Of a stretch of DNA of 8,062 nucleotides, positions 1 to 4,431 are shown one piece after another. Where the stretch lies: positions 1 through 8,062 of the forward strand of contig CAMWTG010000120.1 of the NCBI GenBank assembly GCA_947177115.1. The letters are read 5' to 3'. Under the pieces are notes generated by a model. The model saw only the letters and a program-made list of their open reading frames with translations. It did not search any database and had not been told where the DNA came from. The DNA is from an uncultured Clostridia bacterium. Lineage in GTDB: Bacteria; Bacillota; Clostridia; Oscillospirales; Oscillospiraceae. Within the stretch, counting starts at the first letter, position 1. Every line of letters begins with the position of its first letter. Position numbers and translations under genes: made by a program.

Positions 1-138
1 GTCCATCATGGCCTTGGGGGGATCGAAGTCCGGAAACCCCTGGGCCAGATTGATGGCGCCCACGTCCAGAGAGATCCGCGTCATCCGGCGGATCACGGAA
101 TCAGTGAATAGCTTGTTCTTTCTGCTCATTTCCTGCAT
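1..138 (-). CDS. PLP-dependent class I/II aminotransferase, N-terminal 46 residues (cut by window edge)
   Basis: Translating the minus strand from the ATG at 138 gives 46 codons that stay open to the window edge. The stretch GAINLAQGFPDFDPP (about residues 27-41) is the N-terminal signature of fold-type I aminotransferases of the aspartate, aromatic and kynurenine group, in which this segment lines the active-site entrance. The preceding FTDSVIRRMTRISLD fits the usual N-terminal helix. These enzymes are cytosolic and transfer an amino group between an amino acid and a 2-oxoacid through pyridoxal phosphate. The PLP lysine and cofactor-binding residues lie outside the window, so the substrate cannot be named. 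The start at 138 is preferred because AAGGAAG lies about 8 nt upstream; the in-frame ATG at 129 has its AGGA only 2 nt away. The gene diverges from the lipoprotein gene at 315. Confidence 0.85.
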   Translation of the reverse strand, partial: MQEMSRKNKLFTDSVIRRMTRISLDVGAINLAQGFPDFDPPKAMMD

Positions 139-201
139 GGCGATTTCTTCCTTTTCACGAGTTCATCTCCGGCCCGCCGGAGCGGAACCGCTTTCCCAAT
201 C

Positions 202-230
202 ACTTTATCACCATAAAGGATTGAAGTCAA
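202..230 (-). promoter_or_regulatory. Candidate sigma-A promoter for the aminotransferase gene
   Basis: On the minus strand, TTGACT (230-225) is followed by a 17-bp spacer and TAAAGT (207-202), with TGA just before the -10 (extended -10). The predicted start is near 195, giving a leader of about 57 nt before the ATG at 138. A short inverted repeat, AGCGG-AA-CCGCT (181-192), lies just downstream of the predicted start and could be an operator or a small hairpin. The call rests on match to consensus only. Confidence 0.45.
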
Positions 231-249
231 CTGGTTTTTATGATATCAT
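221..249 (+). promoter_or_regulatory. Candidate sigma-A promoter for the lipoprotein gene
   Basis: TTGAAG (221-226), a 17-bp spacer and TATCAT (244-249) with an upstream TGA give an extended -10 promoter. The predicted start is near 256, about 59 nt before the ATG at 315. Its -35 overlaps the -35 of the opposing aminotransferase promoter (225-230), so polymerase could probably bind only one at a time. The -10 sits in a perfect 10-bp palindrome, ATGATATCAT (240-249). Confidence 0.5.
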
Positions 250-314
250 GCCCTAAAGGGAACCAACATGACATTTCTTCCGTCAAAGGAATAAAACAAA
301 GGAGGCCCCATGTC

Positions 315-1265
315 ATGAAAAAGATCATTTCCCTGCTGCTGGCCGCCGGGCTGTGCCTGAGCTTCGCCGCCTGCGCCGCCAAGGATGCACCTGACCGCGC
401 GGAAGAGCCGGACCCCGCCCCCAGCCTGCCCGCCGAACCGGACCCCGTATCCCAGCCGGTCCCTGCGGAAGAACCGAAACCGGAGACCATATGGGCCCAG
501 ATAGACGGCGTTACAATTTCCCTGCTCCAGACCGGCTATCCGGCAGGCGTTAAAAATCTGGTGCTGCTTCTGGACAATGCCACGGATCTCACGTTGGGAT
601 ACGGCGAGGACTTTTCCATGCAAAAGTACACAGACGGCGCATGGCGGCAAATTGATTTTCAAGAGAACACCATCGTTGATGACGTTCTCTACATGGTTCC
701 GCCCCATTCCACCCGGGCGATGCCGTATTCCACCGTTATGCTCACCCGTTCCCTGGACGAGGGCCTGTACCGGCTCACCGGCGGCGAGCTGTGGATGTGG
801 GAGGATCAGGAGGACCGCGAGACCTTTCCCGCCTGGCACATCGACTTCCGCGTAACATCGGACGCCCCGCCGGAGCCGGACTACGCCCTGTACATCCCCA
901 TCCAGCCCGTCCTTGCCTCAGAGGAACAGATCCCCGTCCAATTTATCAACGCCACCGGGAAAGACGGCTATGTACTGGATATCCCCCATCTGGAGCGGCA
1001 GAACGATGCCGGGGAGTGGGAGGAGGTCCCTTACAGAGAGGGGATCGGCTTCTGCGGGACCCCCAGCACTTTGCCTGCCGGAGTCCGGGACTGGTCAGAG
1101 GATATTCCCATACTATGGGACGCGCTGGAGGAGGGACAATACCGCCTCAGCTATGCCGTAGGACCTGACTTCGACACGGATCAGACCGTTTACGGCGAGT
1201 TCACCGTCTGTGGGCCGGAGCTGTGCGCTCTTCCGCTGGCGGAAGACTTCCAGACAGAAGAATAA
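315..1265 (+). CDS. Predicted lipoprotein with two tandem Ig-like repeats
   Basis: The product is 316 aa. Residues 1-19 form a lipoprotein signal (MKK, then a Leu/Ala-rich core) ending in SFAAC, so Cys20 is the likely lipidated residue and the protein should sit on the outer face of the membrane. Residues about 22-58 are a Pro/Glu/Asp-rich linker. Two similar modules follow, about 75-165 and 190-290. Each has a short strand ending in NAT, an aromatic or charged segment, DGAW or AGEW followed by the next strand, a PP or LP-x-G-like turn, and a closing EGLYRL or EGQYRL. This pattern resembles the small bacterial Ig-like (Big-type) domains of Firmicute lipoproteins; ligand and role are unknown. 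The ATG at 315 is chosen over the in-frame ATG at 240 because GGAGG (301-305) lies 9 nt upstream and the signal peptide begins there; 240 falls inside the promoter. The gene appears monocistronic, with a strong terminator after it. Confidence 0.9.
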   Translation: MKKIISLLLAAGLCLSFAACAAKDAPDRAEEPDPAPSLPAEPDPVSQPVPAEEPKPETIWAQIDGVTISLLQTGYPAGVKNLVLLLDNATDLTLGYGEDFSMQKYTDGAWRQIDFQENTIVDDVLYMVPPHSTRAMPYSTVMLTRSLDEGLYRLTGGELWMWEDQEDRETFPAWHIDFRVTSDAPPEPDYALYIPIQPVLASEEQIPVQFINATGKDGYVLDIPHLERQNDAGEWEEVPYREGIGFCGTPSTLPAGVRDWSEDIPILWDALEEGQYRLSYAVGPDFDTDQTVYGEFTVCGPELCALPLAEDFQTEE

Positions 1266-1272
1266 ACAGGCA

Positions 1273-1306
1273 AAAACCGCGTCCCCAGCCACGGGGACGC
1301 GGTTTT
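1273..1306. terminator. Bidirectional intrinsic terminator shared by convergent genes
   Basis: A perfect 14-bp stem, AAAACCGCGTCCCC paired with GGGGACGCGGTTTT, encloses a 6-nt loop (1287-1292). The A-rich left arm and T-rich right arm supply a U-tract in both directions. It lies 7 nt after the lipoprotein stop codon and 6 nt beyond the stop of the opposing SSB-like gene, so it should end both transcripts. Confidence 0.92.
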
Positions 1307-1312
1307 CTGCCG

Positions 1313-1933
1313 TCAAAAGCATTCCTCTTCCACCAGGTGCATGATGCTGACCTCAAAAGCTACCCGCTCCTGGGCGCAGCCCTCCACCACCTTGGTATAG
1401 GCCCGGCTCTGGACTCTGCCCTCCAGGGAAAGGACCTCGCCCACGGACATGTTCCCCGTGATCATCGCCACCTGTCCCCAGGCGATGCAGGGCAGATAAT
1501 CCGCCCGTCCATACCGGCGGTTGACGGCCAGCATCATGTCCGAGATGCACCGCCCCAGCGGCGTGCGCCGCAGCACCGGCGGCTTGCAGATCACGCCCCG
1601 CAGGGCGATGCGGTTCTGGTCCTCCTCCCCATCCGCCGGAAGGAGGATCTGGGCGAATACCGAAATAACCAGGCGGCTGCCGCAGCCGCTTTTGTTGTTG
1701 AAGGAGCGCAGCTGGCCCTCCACATCCAGCCGGCGGCCCGCCAAAGACCCGCCGGCGGTAAACCGCTGCAGCTGTTCGGCGGTGGCGATGATCCAGAGGG
1801 TGTCGGTCTGGCCGGAAAGCCGCCGGACGGCGAAGGGGAAGCGAAAGAACTGCTGGCCGTGGTTTTCATGGGACGGAACGGGCTCTCCCGCCGCCGTCCC
1901 GCGGAGCTGGACGAAATTTTTGGTGGTTTCCAT
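1313..1933 (-). CDS. SSB-like protein with two OB-fold regions (clostridial paralogue)
   Basis: The product is 206 aa. It matches, from memory, a clostridial family of SSB-like proteins distinct from the replicative SSB. An N-terminal half (about 1-100) contains GRRLDVEGQLRSFNN (66-80) and LVISVFAQ (88-95). A C-terminal half (about 105-198) contains NRIALRGVICKPPVLRRTPL (107-126), SDMMLAVNRRYGRADYLPC (131-149), AWG (151-153) and LEGRVQSRAYTK (170-181). The second half looks like a classical SSB OB fold; the first looks like a diverged one. Such proteins are expected to bind single-stranded DNA, but the specific role here is unknown. The protein ends EEECF, which recalls the acidic SSB C-terminal tip. 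The ATG at 1933 is chosen because GAGGAG (1949-1944) lies 10 nt upstream; the in-frame ATG at 1951 has no ribosome binding site. It is probably transcribed from the promoter at 2080-2052. Confidence 0.88.
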   Translation of the reverse strand: METTKNFVQLRGTAAGEPVPSHENHGQQFFRFPFAVRRLSGQTDTLWIIATAEQLQRFTAGGSLAGRRLDVEGQLRSFNNKSGCGSRLVISVFAQILLPADGEEDQNRIALRGVICKPPVLRRTPLGRCISDMMLAVNRRYGRADYLPCIAWGQVAMITGNMSVGEVLSLEGRVQSRAYTKVVEGCAQERVAFEVSIMHLVEEECF

Positions 1934-1940
1934 ATGTAGG

Positions 1941-2021
1941 TTACTCCTCATTGGTTGTTTCGCTTGGTTGTCCATACAGCCTATGAGGGAGGGACCGCAA
2001 ATATGCCTCCGCCTTGTCCAT
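1941..2021 (-). CDS. Possible 26-aa leader peptide upstream of the SSB-like gene
   Basis: A short minus-strand ORF starts MDKAEAYLRSLPHRLYG and ends in two Glu codons, GAG GAG, followed by TAA. Those two codons are also the ribosome binding site of the SSB-like gene, whose ATG lies 7 nt past this stop, so translation of the two could be coupled. The ORF is the first ATG after the predicted start site near 2045. Its own ribosome binding site is weak (AAGG 4-5 nt upstream). The sequence is short but mixed and helical-looking rather than Arg/Pro/Gly shadow-like. It may be a real small protein, a leader peptide, or chance. I do not recognise it. Confidence 0.35.
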   Translation of the reverse strand: MDKAEAYLRSLPHRLYGQPSETTNEE

Positions 2022-2027
2022 AACGCC

Positions 2028-2056
2028 TTGCCCCCATCCGAAAAATATGTTACAAT
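2028..2056 (+). promoter_or_regulatory. Candidate plus-strand promoter sharing its -10 with the opposite promoter
   Basis: TTGCCC (2028-2033), a 17-bp spacer and TACAAT (2051-2056) with an upstream TGT (extended -10) predict a start near 2063. This is 18 bp from the predicted minus-strand start near 2045. Downstream come AAAGGAAG (2080-2087) and an ATG at 2095. It may be a true promoter for the orphan ORF there or for readthrough into the operon at 2396, or a by-product of -10 symmetry. Confidence 0.45.
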
Positions 2057-2080
2057 ATCCGCCGTGCAAGCATATGGCAA
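2052..2080 (-). promoter_or_regulatory. Candidate promoter for the SSB-like transcript
   Basis: On the minus strand, TTGCCA (2080-2075), a 17-bp spacer and TATTGT (2057-2052) predict a start near 2045, about 24 nt before the small ORF at 2021. The -10 lies on the same bases as the -10 of an opposite-strand promoter (2051-2056). Confidence 0.5.
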
Positions 2081-2094
2081 AAGGAAGCCGGACC

Positions 2095-2240
2095 ATGCGC
2101 CGCTTTGAATATTTCCTGTCTGAGAACTTCGATGGCATCCTCTCCCGCATATCGGACTTCCCGCTCCTGCCCCGCCTCCCAGCCGTCCGGATGAGGGAAG
2201 GTATTGGCAATGTATCAAATGAGAGGGGACGCCTGAAAAT
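2095..2240 (+). other. Orphan ORF start with good ribosome binding site, possible gene remnant
   Basis: An ATG at 2095 is preceded by AAAGGAAG at 7-nt spacing and a candidate promoter at 2028-2056. The first 32 or so codons (MRRFEYFLSENFDGILSRIS and onward) have mixed composition and mostly G/C third positions, like neighbouring genes. After about 2190 codon use turns AT-rich. The frame stays open to 2772, but from 2246 it crosses the promoter, leader and start of the next gene, where it reads as an Arg/Pro-rich shadow. I interpret it as the 5' remnant of a decayed gene or a short unrecognised ORF. No family is recognised. The rest of the gap between 1934 and 2395 holds the promoters and small ORF described separately. 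Confidence 0.22.
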
Positions 2241-2245
2241 TCATC

Positions 2246-2274
2246 TGGAAATCCCGGATAAAGTATCGTATAAT
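2246..2274 (+). promoter_or_regulatory. Candidate sigma-A promoter of the Cys-rich protein / NhaC operon
   Basis: TGGAAA (2246-2251), a 17-bp spacer and a perfect TATAAT (2269-2274) predict a start near 2281 and a leader of about 115 nt before the ATG at 2396. The TGGAAATC around the -35 also occurs in the promoter at 5782. Confidence 0.6.
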
Positions 2275-2300
2275 ATATGCCTATGCCATGGTCTGCGGTT

Positions 2301-2388
2301 GCCGCCGTTTACGGCGGCGAGCAAAACGGCTTTCATCAATAAATACACCCCCCAAATCCCCTTCAGCCGCCTCCGGGCGGAGAAAGGA
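2301..2388 (+). promoter_or_regulatory. Leader with two hairpins next to the ribosome binding site
   Basis: The leader holds GCCGCCG-TTTA-CGGCGGC (2301-2318, 7-bp stem) and CCGCC-TCCG-GGCGG (2367-2380, 5-bp stem). The second abuts the ribosome binding site AAAGGA (2383-2388), 7 nt before the ATG at 2396. There is no U-tract after either, so they are not obvious terminators. They could stabilise the message or modulate initiation. I do not recognise a known riboswitch. Confidence 0.3.
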
Positions 2389-2395
2389 TGCAGCT

Positions 2396-2995
2396 ATGTC
2401 AGAACCCATTCGAGCCTTCGGCTATATCTGCCCCTCCTGCGGCAAGCCCGTCTATGGAGAGCGGACCCATTTTGCCCTTTGCGCCTCGGCCATCGGCCTG
2501 GTCTGCGACTGCGGACACGGCGAATTGACGGCGGAGCCTATGCCAGATCACTACCGGGTCACGGTCCCCTGCGGCGTCTGCGGCGGGGAACACCGGGCGG
2601 AGATCCCCGCCGGAAAACTGCTTCGCGGCGATGGCGTGGGCCTCGCCTGTCCGGAGACCAGGCAGCTGTGCTGCTATATCGGCGATGCCCAACGCGTCCA
2701 GCAGGCCCTCCGGGACCTGGAAATTTCCGTTCAGAAGAAAAAGGATGGAGAGGACGCCGCCTTTATAGATGATATCATCATGTACGAGGTCCTCTCCGAA
2801 TTGCGGGACATCGCCGCCCGGGGCGGCGTCTCCTGCGCCTGCGGCGCCAAAGGCTGCTCGGTGGAGGTCCACGGCTCCGCCGTAGACCTGACCTGCCCCG
2901 CCTGCGGCGGACGGCTGCGCCTGCCTGCTGCCACCGATGAGGATCTGGACCGGCTCTGCTGCCAATATACGCTGACCATTCCGGGGAGAAAATGA
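2396..2995 (+). CDS. Unrecognised cysteine-rich, zinc-ribbon-like protein
   Basis: The product is 199 aa with no signal peptide or membrane segment, so probably cytosolic. I do not recognise the family. It has an N-terminal CPSCGK knuckle (Cys12/15), Cys37/39 in VCDCGHGE, Cys59/62 in PCGVCGGEH, Cys85 and Cys92/93, a mainly charged helical stretch (about 97-142), then Cys147/149/154 in CACGAKGC and a CPACGG knuckle (Cys167/170), with Cys188/189 near the end. The first and last thirds look like separate zinc-ribbon modules around a central helix. Metal binding is inferred from Cys spacing only. The ATG at 2396 has AAAGGA 7 nt upstream. The stop is followed after one base by the antiporter ATG, so the two are almost certainly co-translated. 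It could be a regulator, chaperone or metal sensor for the antiporter, but nothing proves this. Confidence 0.85.
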   Translation: MSEPIRAFGYICPSCGKPVYGERTHFALCASAIGLVCDCGHGELTAEPMPDHYRVTVPCGVCGGEHRAEIPAGKLLRGDGVGLACPETRQLCCYIGDAQRVQQALRDLEISVQKKKDGEDAAFIDDIIMYEVLSELRDIAARGGVSCACGAKGCSVEVHGSAVDLTCPACGGRLRLPAATDEDLDRLCCQYTLTIPGRK

Positions 2996-2996
2996 G

Positions 2997-4307
2997 ATGC
3001 TGACGGCCTGCTTTCTGCTCTTCTTTCTGCTGGTAGCGGCCTGCCTGCTGTCCGGCTGGTCTGTGGCCTGGGCCCTGCTGGGCGGCCTGCTGCTGTTCTG
3101 GGCCCTGGGACGGAAACAGGGCTTCACGCACCGGCAGCTGTGGGCCATGGCCTGGGCCAAGTGCAAAAAGTCCCTGATCGTGGTGCGGATCATCGTCCTC
3201 ATCGGCGTTGTCACCGGTGTGTGGCGGTGCGGCGGCGTCATTGCCTGCTCTATCGTCTGGGGTGTAGGGTTGGTGACGCCGAAGCTCTTTCTCCTGCTGG
3301 CCTTTCTGCTCTGCGCGGCTTTCAGCTATGTGCTGGGTACCTCCTACGGCGTCAGCAGTACCCTCGGGGTCATTCTCATGGCGCTGGCCCGGTCCGGCGG
3401 GGTGGACCCCACCGTGACCGCAGGGGTGATCCTCTCCGGCGTGTACTTCGGTGACCGCTGTTCTCCCGCCTCCTCTGCCGCCAGCCTGGTAGCCGCCGTG
3501 ACGGACACGGATCTTTACCGCAACGTCCGCCAGATGCTCCGTACCGCCGCGCTGCCCACCCTGCTGACAATGGGAGCCTATCTGCTGCTGTCCTTCCGCC
3601 ATCCGCTGGAGATGGTGGACGGCGCGGTCCTGGGCGCGCTGGAGGAGCGGTTCACGCTGTCCTGGTGGACGCTGCTGCCGGCGGTCATCATGTTTCTGCT
3701 GCCGCTGTTTAAGGTCCCGATTCACTGGACGATTGCCGCCAGCGCGGCGGCGGCAGCGATGCTGGCGGTGGCGCTGCAGGGGTTTACCATCGGCGAGGTC
3801 CTCTCCGCCGCATGGGGCGGGTATCATCCGGAGGATGAGGCCCTGTCCGCTGTACTCTCCGGCGGGGGGATCACCAGCATGGCGGTCAGCTATGTGATCG
3901 TTGCGCTGACGGGGCTGTATTCCGGGATCCTGGAGGGCGCCGGGGCGCTGAAGCCCCTCAGCGGACGGGCGGAGGCGATGGCGCGGAGGTTCGGGAGATT
4001 TCCGGCAATGATCGCCGTCTCCTTCCTGTGCGCCGCCGTACTGTGCAATCAGGCGGTCACCAGCATGATGGGAGCGCAGCTGCTGGAGGGCGCATATGAT
4101 GATCGTGAGGAGCTGGCGATGGACATTGAGAATTCCGGCATCCTGATCGCAGGGCTGATTCCCTGGTCCATTGCGTGCAGCATTCCGCTGGCTATGCTGG
4201 GCGCGGGCAGCGGAGCGATTCTGTACGCGTTTCTGCTGTGGCTGATTCCCCTCTGCTACCTGGGAACGAAAAAGCGATTCTACGCAAGCTGCAGCGTCAA
4301 TAAATAG
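2997..4307 (+). CDS. NhaC-family Na+/H+ antiporter-like transporter
   Basis: The product is 436 aa, a hydrophobic protein with roughly 10-12 membrane segments, close to the usual family length. Signatures of the NhaC group are SGVYFGDRCSP with the following SLVAAVTDTDLY (147-174), a buried polar segment CNQAVTS (350-356) and ENSGILIAGLIPWS (378-391). NhaC proteins exchange cytoplasmic Na+ for H+; some relatives exchange organic ions instead. Compared with the usual GDKMSPLSDTTN signature, the D-T-T-N part is replaced here by S-A-A-S, so the ion or substrate is uncertain. A ribosome binding site, GGGGAG (2983-2988), lies inside the end of the preceding Cys-rich gene, and the ATG follows that stop by one base. 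Both genes probably share the promoter at 2246-2274. The hairpin at 4324-4347 may end or attenuate the transcript. Confidence 0.88.
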   Translation: MLTACFLLFFLLVAACLLSGWSVAWALLGGLLLFWALGRKQGFTHRQLWAMAWAKCKKSLIVVRIIVLIGVVTGVWRCGGVIACSIVWGVGLVTPKLFLLLAFLLCAAFSYVLGTSYGVSSTLGVILMALARSGGVDPTVTAGVILSGVYFGDRCSPASSAASLVAAVTDTDLYRNVRQMLRTAALPTLLTMGAYLLLSFRHPLEMVDGAVLGALEERFTLSWWTLLPAVIMFLLPLFKVPIHWTIAASAAAAAMLAVALQGFTIGEVLSAAWGGYHPEDEALSAVLSGGGITSMAVSYVIVALTGLYSGILEGAGALKPLSGRAEAMARRFGRFPAMIAVSFLCAAVLCNQAVTSMMGAQLLEGAYDDREELAMDIENSGILIAGLIPWSIACSIPLAMLGAGSGAILYAFLLWLIPLCYLGTKKRFYASCSVNK

Positions 4308-4323
4308 GCAAATTCCAGAGATT

Positions 4324-4356
4324 CTCAAGGGGCTCCGGCCCCTTGAGGACGCTTTT
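4324..4356 (+). terminator. Likely terminator or attenuator after the antiporter gene
   Basis: A perfect 10-bp stem, CTCAAGGGGC / GCCCCTTGAG, with a stable TCCG tetraloop ends at 4347. It is followed by GACGCTTTT, a short and slightly distant T-run, so termination may be partial. No clear promoter is visible between here and the CDF start at 4432, so the CDF gene may depend on readthrough past this hairpin. Confidence 0.55.
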
Positions 4357-4357
4357 G

Positions 4358-4403
4358 GTGCTTTTCCTGCAAGGGGAAAGCACGTCCCCGCCCCGGAGGG
4401 CGG
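4358..4403 (+). promoter_or_regulatory. Two further hairpins in the leader of the CDF gene
   Basis: GTGCTTTTCC (4358-4367) pairs with GGGAAAGCAC (4374-4383), including one T-G wobble, around a 6-nt loop. Then CCGCCC-CGGA-GGGCGG (4388-4403) forms a 6-bp stem. GACG (4348-4351) can also pair with CGTC (4383-4386), giving an alternative longer stem. Together with the preceding terminator-like hairpin, this 124-nt gap is almost fully structured. Metal-responsive leaders are known before CDF genes in clostridia (the NiCo/czcD class), but I cannot match this sequence to that consensus. Confidence 0.35.
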
Positions 4404-4431
4404 CAGATCATGATAGTGTCCGAGGTGTGCC

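Noticed and set aside
240..314. Upstream in-frame start for the lipoprotein
   Set aside because: It lies inside the predicted promoter, has no ribosome binding site and would place 25 polar residues before the lipoprotein signal.
1223..1939. A 238-codon plus-strand ORF opposite the SSB-like gene
   Set aside because: Arg/Gly/Pro/His-rich and starts across the terminator; the minus strand carries conserved SSB-like motifs.
2288..2395. Upstream in-frame ATG for the Cys-rich gene
   Set aside because: No ribosome binding site and an Arg/Ser-rich extension; the ATG at 2396 has AAAGGA at 7-nt spacing.
2768..2779. Perfect 12-bp palindrome GATGATATCATC
   Set aside because: It lies inside coding sequence for Asp-Asp-Ile-Ile and has no positional link to a promoter; likely chance.
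4324..4403. A known riboswitch of the NiCo/czcD or manganese (yybP-ykoY) class before the CDF gene
   Set aside because: The gene context fits, but I cannot align the conserved core bases of either class, so only hairpins are reported.
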